Below are positions 46,066 through 53,847 of a DNA stretch of 64,000 bases, piece after piece. Under the pieces are notes generated by a model, which searched no databases, was not told the DNA's origin, and saw only the letters and a program-made list of their open reading frames with translations. The stretch covers positions 1-64,000 of the forward strand of contig NZ_JAMBOB010000002.1 of NCBI RefSeq assembly GCF_023715415.1, given 5' to 3'. Position 1 is the first letter of the stretch; each line of letters starts with the position of its first letter. Position numbers and translations under genes: made by a program. Source of the stretch: Neobacillus niacini. GTDB lineage: Bacteria > Bacillota > Bacilli > Bacillales > Cytobacillaceae.

Positions 46066-46519
46066 ATTGAATTTCTCCTTTTAGAATAATATTTGGAAGT
46101 GATTGAGTAGTAGGAAAACCAAGATTCCCCCAAGTACAAAATGATTTTTTCGATATAGTTTAACAATTTTCATTTGCTAGAAATCTAAAGTTTTAAAACT
46201 TTGCATGAAATCGTTTACATTCTTTTGAGTTTGACAATATTCTACAAGGTTTTTAATTCGTGATTCAGTAGAATTAGGAAAAGTTGACGAAGAATTCCCC
46301 CAATTTACCGCATCTAAAAGCTAAAGTACAATATGAATTAATAGAGTTATCTAATTATTCATACTCTTATTTTACACTATCTTTCTTTCAGGAGGAATGC
46401 GATGCTCATAGGAATATGTAACCATTTTATAAGGAAAAATTTGTTAGATTATTATTTTTAAAAAGTAATAGAATTAATATTTACAGCAGATATCAAAATA
46501 GTAGAAGGAGCGTTACTTA
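46066..46519. promoter_or_regulatory. Divergent regulatory region with a direct repeat
   Basis: This 454-base region separates the HTH-TPR regulator from the protease. The 10-mer ATTCCCCCAA occurs at 46124-46133 and 46294-46303, preceded by AAG(A)A in both cases; the GC-rich motif stands out in very AT-rich DNA and may be the regulator's binding site, one copy per gene. A 19-codon ORF with a strong RBS lies at 46402-46461. Confidence 0.5.
46402..46461 (+). CDS. Possible 19-residue leader or signalling peptide
   Basis: ATG 46402 follows CAGGAGGAATGCG, a very strong ribosome binding site, and encodes 19 residues (MLIGICNHFIRKNLLDYYF) before TAA. It ends 58 bases upstream of the protease start. 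It has a hydrophobic start and two basic residues but is too short for a normal secretion signal plus propeptide, so a role as pheromone precursor is doubtful; a leader peptide is equally possible. Confidence 0.3.
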   Translation: MLIGICNHFIRKNLLDYYF

Positions 46520-49500
46520 ATGAAAAATCGAAAAAAACAATTTCTAAATGTTATGGTATCAGGTGTAATAGCGTCTGGCCTTCTTACATCTTATTTAATG
46601 CCTCAGCAAAAATCTTATGCGATTTCGAATTCTACTGAAACGATCTTAAAAGGACTAACTGAGGAACAAAGGCAGTCTGTAAAACGATTAACTCCACAAG
46701 AAGGCTTCATTATTGATCCAAGTTTATTGTCTATTAAAGATAAAACTGCAAATGTCATTGTTGAGTTCAAAACAGCTCCGGTCGAAAATGCCCAGCAATC
46801 AAGATCAAAAGATACATCAAAAAATAAAGTTGAAAAGATTAAAGGAGAACAGGAACATTTCAAGCAACGCTTAGAAGAGCTTTTCAATAAAAAGAAGGAA
46901 TTGAACCCAAAATTAAAAGAAAAATCACTTCAATATCAAATTAAACAAACTTACCAGAATGTATTTAATGGTATGGCTATGACAATTCCTACATGTGAAA
47001 TTAATACCTTGCTTGAGACTGGTGTAGTTAAAAGGATATGGAAAGACAATGTCGTTAGTTTACCGAAAAATGAATCGACTATTACTCAAGAACCAACAAC
47101 TGGAAAGGTAATTCCACCAGCACTTCCTCATATAGGAGTTGATCGTTTACATAATGAGGGCTTGAAAGGAAAAGGAATCAAAGTTGGGGTACTTGATACA
47201 GGGATTGACTATAATCACCCTGATTTAAAAGATGTTTATAAAGGCGGATATGATTTTGTCGAAAATGACTCTGATCCAATGGAAACAACTAGAGAGCAAT
47301 GGCTTGCGTCTGGTCAACCTGAAACGATAAATGGTACTGCATACTATACAGAACACGGAACTCATGTCGCTGGAACAATCGCATCTAATCCTAAAAATGA
47401 TGTTGAATATGCAATGACAGGTGTAGCACCAAATGTTGACTTGTATGCATATCGAGTATTAGGAGAATATGGATCAGGCTATGATTCATCCGTAATTGCG
47501 GGTATAGAAAGAGCTGTAGAAGATGGAATGGATGTAATTAATCTATCATTAGGTAATGGTAATAATCATTCCTTAGACGCTACATCTGTAGCAATCAACA
47601 ATGCAGCCTTAAAAGGGGTCATACCCGTTATAGCCGGAGGAAATGCAGGGCCAAATCCAGGAACGCTAGGATCACCAGGTGCTTCTCCACTAGCAATAAC
47701 TGTTGGTGCAAGTGATGTGCCGACGGATATTCCAACGGTTAAGGCGAGTTTTGCAGATGTTTCAGTGCAAAATACATTGATGGGACATGGCCTTGGTAAG
47801 GATTATCTACAGTTAATTGATAAAGAGTATGATGTTGTTGAAGTAGGAATTGGTACAGAAGAGGATTATGCAGACAAAGACGTAAATGGGAAGGTGGCAT
47901 TAATTTCTCGTGGCACGATCTCATTTGATGAAAAAATCCGACGTGCACATGAAAAAGGTGCAACTGCAATTTTACTTTACAATAATGAAGATGGCGAAAT
48001 TCCATTTTTCTTAGGTGAAAATCATGGTTATGTCCCAACATTTAAAATGTTACAGGCCGACGGAGTAAAACTTTTAGAAAAATTAAAAGCAGAGCCTTCA
48101 GCTAAACTTAAATTAACAGACTTACAGTCAAATATGACTTCAGGGGATGTGTTAGCTGATTTTAGCTCACGTGGACCAGTTAGTAATAACTTTGATATTA
48201 AGCCAGATGTAGTAGCACCTGGGGTTTCTACTTTCTCTACTGTTCCAGAATATATTAATAGTCCGGAAGATGGTGTAGATTATTTTAGTGGTTATGCGAG
48301 TTTAAGTGGAACTTCCATGGCAACACCACATGTTGCTGGAGTTGCGGCTTTATTATTACAATCACATCCAGAATATACAGTTGCAGATGTAAAAGCTGCG
48401 CTAATGAATACGGCTGATCCTTTAAAAGGTCGTACGTACAATGTGAATGAAGTTGGAGCGGGACGTGTAGATGCTTATGAGGCAGTCCATAATACAACGT
48501 TATTTGAAGTACAAAATAAGGCGTCTTCCTTAGATGAGAATGGAATAAAAATAGAAATCGATGACATTTCAGGATCTATTCCTTTTGGCAGTATTGCACA
48601 ATCAAGTGAGACTCAAAATAGAACAACTTCGATTTCTATTAAAAATTTAAGTAGTGAACTAGAAACATATCATACTAGAGTTGAATTTTTAACAATCAAT
48701 GGTGTCTCAAAGGATGCTGCAAAGAGTGGTGTGAAGCTCCAATTACCATCTACGATTGAAGCGAATGGCAATGAGAGTAAAAATATGAATGCAGAAATAT
48801 CCATTCCAGCTAATGCAGAATTTGGTGTATATCAGGGATATATTTATATTGAAAATGAGTCAAAAACGGCAGAATATCAAATTCCCTTCCATGTTCGTTA
48901 TGCCAAACCTGGATTCGAAAAACTAACATTTTATAAACATGCACTAACGAATGACCTTAGTAACTTTCATCCATACATCGAGCCGTTTACACCAGTCGAT
49001 TTCAAGTTAAATAGTCATATGAAAACGATTGATGTCGTGGTTAGCGATCTAGATGGAAAACCAATTGGGTTTTATGGCACGTTTAATTTAGAAAATGCGG
49101 CAGTTGATACGGATTACTTCATATTCTTCGGATTTTCAGGTGAAGTAAAACATTTTACAGGTGATCCAAATAAACCTTTAGCACTTGAATATGAACCACT
49201 TAAAGAAGGTAAATACATTGTTTCTTATATTGGTACAGGGGTAGATGGCAAAACATATAAAATCGATAATGATATGGTGATCGATAATACAGCTCCAACA
49301 CTGGAATTTGATAAGAAAACAGGAATCAAAGAACTTACAAGTTCAGATTTAACAACTGAAAGTTATGATGGACAAGATTATACAGCCTATTGGGTGCATG
49401 GAAAATTGTATGATGATACGATTGACTATTTAAAAGGTAGAGGACATGACATCACTCAAGAGGCAAATACCGCGTACGCTTATCAAGATTCATTTTGGCC

Positions 49501-50662
49501 AACAGCTGAATTTTTCCCAGATGCAAATGGTGAATTTAAATTTGGTGTCCTACCTGAAGAATATGCAAACTATCCAACAAATATAGCTATTTATACTTAT
49601 GATTACGCTACAGCAGGAAATCCGACTTTCCCTGACTTTACTTTTATTGATAAGGGAGATCAATATTCTACAATTAAACCAATAACAAAAGGAGTAAGTC
49701 TTGGATCAGAGTTTGTAAATACATTTACCGTTCTAAACTCGAAAGATTTAACAAGTGCTTCTGTAACAATCGATGTCCCTAATTTCTATAAAGTGGTAGA
49801 CGTTGAGCCATCAAAACAGCTAGTGGATCTTGCAAAGAAAAATAATTGGACTATTAATGTCGCAAAGCCACAAATTACAGAAAACACCTGGTCTAATCTT
49901 TCAGCATTTGCTGTAGATATTTCAGACAAAAAAACACAATTACCAGTTTCCATTAATGATGATATTGATTTATTGGATATTACCTTAAAAGTTGTCGATG
50001 ACCATAATTATATGGTAGAAAGTTCATTCTATTATCAAGAATCTTCTTATCAAACAAGCTCGGGTAGTAAGTCTTCTTTACCAACATTTGCTGAAAGGTT
50101 TAGATTCATTTCCCAGCACTCTTGGTTCGAAGGGTATTATCATGGTGAAGCAGTTAATTTAGATAATTATGATTTAGATTATTCGAAGATTGGAACAAAA
50201 GCTTATCTAGTTGATAAAAAAGGTAAAAAGTACACTGCCGATATTTCAGAAAATGGTTATATGACAATAACGAATATTCCTGCAACGAAGGATGAATATA
50301 CATTAATCGTTGATATTCCTGGGCATTTCCAATACAGCAAAAAAATAACTTTAAGCAGGACGATCGATGGAGTAGTCCAAGGTATTTTCTATAATGTATA
50401 TACGGATACGGCAGCTGCTGGAGATGTCAACGGAAATCATGTAATTGATATTTATGACGCAAAGCTTATTGCAAATAGTGCTGGAGAAACAGGAGATAAA
50501 CTAAAAGCAGATTTAAATAAAGATGGAATTGTAGATATAGTAGATTTCAACTATGTCGAAAAGAACTTTATGTCCATCAATCCTTACTTCCCAACATCCA
50601 ATAAGCCAGTTGAAAAAACAGATAAACTTACTTTAGAAGATTTAAAAGCACGTTTTAATTAA
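46520..50662 (+). CDS. Secreted subtilisin-like serine protease (S8, Vpr-like) with dockerin-like C-terminus
   Basis: A 1380-residue secreted protease. Signal peptide residues 1-34; an inhibitor-like propeptide to about residue 200; then the S8 domain with Asp226 (LDTGIDYNHPDL), His282 (EHGTHVAGT) and Ser599 (SGTSMATPHVAG). A PA-type insert lies between His and Ser (about 410-540), as in Vpr. Large beta-rich domains follow, and residues about 1298-1352 (GDVNGNHVIDIYDAKLIA, then ADLNKDGIVDIVDFNYV) form two calcium-binding loops of a dockerin type I repeat. GAAGGAG precedes ATG 46520. The HTH-TPR regulator is divergent. Confidence 0.9.
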   Translation: MKNRKKQFLNVMVSGVIASGLLTSYLMPQQKSYAISNSTETILKGLTEEQRQSVKRLTPQEGFIIDPSLLSIKDKTANVIVEFKTAPVENAQQSRSKDTSKNKVEKIKGEQEHFKQRLEELFNKKKELNPKLKEKSLQYQIKQTYQNVFNGMAMTIPTCEINTLLETGVVKRIWKDNVVSLPKNESTITQEPTTGKVIPPALPHIGVDRLHNEGLKGKGIKVGVLDTGIDYNHPDLKDVYKGGYDFVENDSDPMETTREQWLASGQPETINGTAYYTEHGTHVAGTIASNPKNDVEYAMTGVAPNVDLYAYRVLGEYGSGYDSSVIAGIERAVEDGMDVINLSLGNGNNHSLDATSVAINNAALKGVIPVIAGGNAGPNPGTLGSPGASPLAITVGASDVPTDIPTVKASFADVSVQNTLMGHGLGKDYLQLIDKEYDVVEVGIGTEEDYADKDVNGKVALISRGTISFDEKIRRAHEKGATAILLYNNEDGEIPFFLGENHGYVPTFKMLQADGVKLLEKLKAEPSAKLKLTDLQSNMTSGDVLADFSSRGPVSNNFDIKPDVVAPGVSTFSTVPEYINSPEDGVDYFSGYASLSGTSMATPHVAGVAALLLQSHPEYTVADVKAALMNTADPLKGRTYNVNEVGAGRVDAYEAVHNTTLFEVQNKASSLDENGIKIEIDDISGSIPFGSIAQSSETQNRTTSISIKNLSSELETYHTRVEFLTINGVSKDAAKSGVKLQLPSTIEANGNESKNMNAEISIPANAEFGVYQGYIYIENESKTAEYQIPFHVRYAKPGFEKLTFYKHALTNDLSNFHPYIEPFTPVDFKLNSHMKTIDVVVSDLDGKPIGFYGTFNLENAAVDTDYFIFFGFSGEVKHFTGDPNKPLALEYEPLKEGKYIVSYIGTGVDGKTYKIDNDMVIDNTAPTLEFDKKTGIKELTSSDLTTESYDGQDYTAYWVHGKLYDDTIDYLKGRGHDITQEANTAYAYQDSFWPTAEFFPDANGEFKFGVLPEEYANYPTNIAIYTYDYATAGNPTFPDFTFIDKGDQYSTIKPITKGVSLGSEFVNTFTVLNSKDLTSASVTIDVPNFYKVVDVEPSKQLVDLAKKNNWTINVAKPQITENTWSNLSAFAVDISDKKTQLPVSINDDIDLLDITLKVVDDHNYMVESSFYYQESSYQTSSGSKSSLPTFAERFRFISQHSWFEGYYHGEAVNLDNYDLDYSKIGTKAYLVDKKGKKYTADISENGYMTITNIPATKDEYTLIVDIPGHFQYSKKITLSRTIDGVVQGIFYNVYTDTAAAGDVNGNHVIDIYDAKLIANSAGETGDKLKADLNKDGIVDIVDFNYVEKNFMSINPYFPTSNKPVEKTDKLTLEDLKARFN

Positions 50663-50678
50663 TCATTTGTTCTCCAAG

Positions 50679-50714
50679 AGAAAACTCCCTACATTGGATG
50701 GGAGTTTTCTTTAT
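50679..50714 (+). terminator. Intrinsic terminator of the protease gene
   Basis: GAAAACTCCC at 50680-50689 pairs with GGGAGTTTTC at 50700-50709, followed by TTTAT. A second hairpin, CACCATCT/AGATGGTG at 50778-50798 with TTTGTTTT after it, lies 64 bases further on. Confidence 0.8.
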
Positions 50715-50818
50715 CAATAATCATTAGGATGAATAGGTCTAGAAGGAGTTATCGAATACCTTTCAAACTCCAGCATGCACCATCTTCATTAGATGGTGTT
50801 TGTTTTAGTTCTTAGATA

Positions 50819-51397
50819 TCACTGGGTATCTGCCACGTTAGATGTTTCGTCGGGTCTTTGCCCATTCTGTAAATCGGCAATTGTCAGTCCAAAGTCCATT
50901 TGGAAATGCGGATAATCTTTAAAATCTTTCCAATCTCCGCCCCATTCAAACCCTAGTGCCTTAGCTATTTTTACCACCTCGGACCAATCGGCCTTTCCAT
51001 TTTGATTACGATCATATTGACGATCCCAAATAACGTCTCCTGCAGGAGTTTCAAGTGCAAAATCAATCGCAAGCCCGTAATTATGATAGGACTCTCCACC
51101 TTTTGCATTCGTAACAATATTTCCCTCTGCTGTACGTCCTTGTTCATAAATTGTGTTCTGCTCCTCTATACTGCGGAACCCGTCAGTAATTAAAACGACA
51201 ATTCCCATTTTAGCTGCTTGTTGGACTAATTGATCGCTACGTTCCTTTACGACGGGATGGAGTTCAGTGGGTAAAGGTACATCTTTTTTCTGTTCAATAC
51301 CTGTTGCTTTAGATGGTATGGTTTCGTTGTCTTTTAATATGAAAATAGTACTAATCCCTATAGCAAGTAGGAAAAGTAACCATTTAATCCTTTTCAT
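50819..51397 (-). CDS. M15-family peptidase (CwlK/VanY-like)
   Basis: A 192-residue membrane-anchored peptidase. An N-terminal hydrophobic helix (IKWLLFLLAIGISTIFILK) is followed by the LAS-type zinc peptidase domain: VLITDGFRSIEEQNTIYEQG, SYHNYGLAIDFAL with the zinc His and Asp, and YPHFQMDF with the second His. Homologues such as CwlK cut L-Ala-D-Glu or D-Ala-D-Ala bonds in peptidoglycan stem peptides. It converges with the protease gene but has no clear functional link to it. Confidence 0.82.
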   Translation of the reverse strand: MKRIKWLLFLLAIGISTIFILKDNETIPSKATGIEQKKDVPLPTELHPVVKERSDQLVQQAAKMGIVVLITDGFRSIEEQNTIYEQGRTAEGNIVTNAKGGESYHNYGLAIDFALETPAGDVIWDRQYDRNQNGKADWSEVVKIAKALGFEWGGDWKDFKDYPHFQMDFGLTIADLQNGQRPDETSNVADTQ

Positions 51398-51589
51398 GGT
51401 GCAACTTCCTTTCGTGTTTAGAAGACTACTAAACTCTTTAAAACCGAGCTTTTGTCCTTCTTCTATTTAACTATTAATCCCTTTAATTATTCAATATAAA
51501 CCTTAAACAATTCTTAACTAGTATCTGTTCCATAATAAACAACCATGGTCTTCTAGTAAAGGTTATCTATTAATTTTACCATAGGCTAC

Positions 51590-52068
51590 TCTCTTGTATT
51601 CTTGCAGACGAAATAACCACCATTCCTTTCCGTGATTCAAATGGATTGAGAGGTAATCCAAACGTTGGATTTGTGGGGGATATTTATTCGTTTGAGAATC
51701 TTGGATATGGCGTGTATCATGTCCCAATCGCAGCTTTAGCTAAAAACTATTTACCGGGTAGAATAATAGATTTAACAGGCGGAAGTATTGATTCTGTTTA
51801 CATTATGATAGACAATGGTTCTCCTGTTTGGGTCATTACAAATTCAAGATTTTCTCAGTTGCCGGAAAGTGAATTTACCACATGGCAAACATCCTCTGGG
51901 GATATTCAGATTACCTATAGTGAGCACAGTGTTTTAGTAGTAGGATATGACGAAAATAATGTCTATCTAAACGATCCATTAGCAGACCTACCATATACTG
52001 CTGTTTCAAGAGATAGTTTTGAAGATTCATGGATTCAAATGGGAAAACAAGCTATTAGTTATCGATAA
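51590..52068 (+). pseudogene. 5'-truncated C39-like peptidase remnant
   Basis: From about 51590 the frame reads LADEITTIPF, then NPNVGFVGDIYSF, GVYHVPIAALAKNYLP and, further on, SEHSVLVVGYDENNVYLNDP, which match the C-terminal two thirds of YvpB-like C39 family proteins including the His motif. The expected N-terminal GCEVTSLAM segment with the catalytic Cys is absent, and there is no signal peptide or RBS in the AT-rich sequence upstream. The first ATG is internal (51646). I take it as a gene remnant; a frameshift at the 5' end is not excluded. Confidence 0.6.
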
Positions 52069-52156
52069 TATAAATCTTCATAAGAAATCATTTGTCAGCA
52101 ACAGCCGATTGCCATCGTTCGTTTGTTGCTCGGTAATCATACTTTAGTAATAACCA

Positions 52157-52196
52157 AAAAGGCATGAGTTGGTTTGATTTCCAACTCATGCCTTTT
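52157..52196. terminator. Bidirectional terminator downstream of the nitrate transporter gene
   Basis: AAAAGGCATGAGTTGG at 52157-52172 and CCAACTCATGCCTTTT at 52181-52196 form a perfect 16-bp stem with an 8-base loop; A and T runs on both sides allow function in both directions. Confidence 0.9.
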
Positions 52197-52220
52197 ATGT
52201 TGCTTAAATGAACTTCCAAA

Positions 52221-53420
52221 TTAAATGGATGCACGATTTGAACCTAGATTTTTCCTCCATGAAATTTGTGCCATGACTAAGACGATAAGAGCACATAAAC
52301 CAACCCCTGCTAAAATGTAAAATCCAGTGGCATAGGTTCCTGTCATTTGTTTAAGTGACCCGAGTATATTGGGGACAAAGAAACCTCCCACGCCCCCAGC
52401 AGCTCCAACTATACCTGTTATCACACCTATTTCCTCTTGGAATCGCTGAGGAACCAATTGGAAAACCGCTCCATTTCCCATTCCAAGACAAAGCATTCCA
52501 AGAAACAATACTACAACAGCAATGGGGAGAGCAGGGAGCAGGCTAATACTGAACATGGTGATTCCGACTCCAATAAATAAGAAAGTTAACAATCGTACCC
52601 CGCCGATTTTATCTGCAATGTATCCGCCGACTGGTCGGAAAAAACTTCCAGCTGCGACACATAAGGTAACGAAATCTCCAGCACGTACCTTTGTTAACTG
52701 ATATTGATCTACAAAAAAGATGCTTAAAAAGCTGGATAGTCCGACAAAGCCGCCAAAGGTAACACTATAAAGAAGGCAGAAATATAAGGTGTCTTTTTGT
52801 TTAAAAACCTGAAGGTATTCTTTAAGTGGTTTTGCTTTCGGCTGTGATGGAGCATCTTTGGCCATTACAACATATAAAACCATAACAATGAGAAGGGGAA
52901 TAAGAGCAAGCCCCATTACATTATGCCAGCCTATAGTTTCAGCCAAACGCGGTCCGAATAAAGTAGCCAATAGCGTACCGCTGTTGCCCGCACCTGCAAT
53001 ACCCATGGCCAATCCCTGTAAATGCGGCGGGTACCACCTGCTCGCCATTGGAATGGCCGCCGCAAAGCTTGCACCTGCTACTCCGAGAAGTATTCCAATC
53101 ATGAAAAGTTCTGAAACGGTTTGACCGTATAACCATCCCCATATGAGTGGAATGATTGTCACAGTCATCCCGCTGATGGCTGTTTTTTTAGGACCAATTC
53201 GATCTGTTAAGAAACCAAGAATCAATCGAAAAAAAGACCCGCTTAAGATGGGAACAGCAACTATTAAACCTCTCTCCGAAGGAGAGAGATTGAAATCATT
53301 TGTGATATAAACCCCTAATGCCCCCAACATAACCCAAATCATGAAACTGATATCAAAGTAAAGAAATGATGCGACCAATGATGGAGCATGGCCCGCTTTT
53401 TTCAAATCTGCTAGTTTCAT
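52221..53420 (-). CDS. nasA: Nitrate/nitrite MFS transporter (NarK/NasA type)
   Basis: A 399-residue, 12-segment transporter of the nitrate/nitrite porter family. [20 protein letters not shown] at the start, [19 protein letters not shown] in loop 2, [20 protein letters not shown] and [20 protein letters not shown] carry the family signatures including the glycine-rich nitrate motif. ATG 53420 has AAAGGAG eight bases upstream; a longer TTG frame would include this site. It is divergent from nasBC across a TnrA-type box, so it imports nitrate for assimilation under nitrogen limitation. Confidence 0.88.
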   Translation of the reverse strand: MKLADLKKAGHAPSLVASFLYFDISFMIWVMLGALGVYITNDFNLSPSERGLIVAVPILSGSFFRLILGFLTDRIGPKKTAISGMTVTIIPLIWGWLYGQTVSELFMIGILLGVAGASFAAAIPMASRWYPPHLQGLAMGIAGAGNSGTLLATLFGPRLAETIGWHNVMGLALIPLLIVMVLYVVMAKDAPSQPKAKPLKEYLQVFKQKDTLYFCLLYSVTFGGFVGLSSFLSIFFVDQYQLTKVRAGDFVTLCVAAGSFFRPVGGYIADKIGGVRLLTFLFIGVGITMFSISLLPALPIAVVVLFLGMLCLGMGNGAVFQLVPQRFQEEIGVITGIVGAAGGVGGFFVPNILGSLKQMTGTYATGFYILAGVGLCALIVLVMAQISWRKNLGSNRASI

Positions 53421-53463
53421 CCTATCTACTCCTTTCAAGTAATCTTGTTTTTTCTATCAGAAG

Positions 53464-53550
53464 CTACCACCCGATATTTTTCGTTCCTTTCGAAAATAGA
53501 ACCTTAGCCAGTAAAAAGACGAATGTAACCAATCCAATATTATTTTTCAT
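53464..53550 (-). CDS. 28-residue hydrophobic small protein upstream of nasA
   Basis: ATG 53550 follows GGAGG with eight-base spacing and encodes 28 residues (MKNNIGLVTFVFLLAKVLFS, then KGTKNIGW) before TAG. The body is one hydrophobic helix flanked by Lys residues, like a single-pass membrane peptide. It ends 43 bases before nasA and shares its direction, so it should be cotranscribed. I know of no family name. Confidence 0.55.
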   Translation of the reverse strand: MKNNIGLVTFVFLLAKVLFSKGTKNIGW

Positions 53551-53615
53551 TTTCCATACCTCCTAATTTTTATAGTTTTAAGAATAATCTGACGCCTGAA
53601 ATTTGTCTCAATTGT

Positions 53616-53632
53616 TGTTAAGAAAGCTTACA
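53616..53632. promoter_or_regulatory. TnrA/GlnR box
   Basis: TGTTAAGAAAGCTTACA matches TGTNAN7TNACA exactly, the binding site of the nitrogen regulators TnrA and GlnR. It is in the gap between the divergent nasA and nasB genes, where TnrA activates both under nitrogen limitation in B. subtilis. Confidence 0.85.
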
Positions 53633-53847
53633 CATGTATTTTTTTCTTCCAAGTAGAATCGTTATAATTGCAAGGTTTATCACTTTTTTTAAAAATCAAA
53701 TCTCAATAAGGATTCATTATTCTTTTAGCTGAGAAGAAAACTAGTATGTAAGGAAATATAACGTGATTCATTTTTTTATTTTGACTTTATGTGATAATTG
53801 GTGGCATTAAGTTTGATGTGAGATGAAATAACAGCCGGAGGTTTAGA

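Noticed and set aside
46124..46303. PlcR-box interpretation of the protease regulatory region
   Set aside because: No match to TATGNAN4TNCATA was found; the repeated ATTCCCCCAA is a different motif.
47739..48041. His- and Leu-rich frame opposite the protease gene
   Set aside because: The odd composition comes from reading Asp/Glu/Asn codons backwards; no translation signal.
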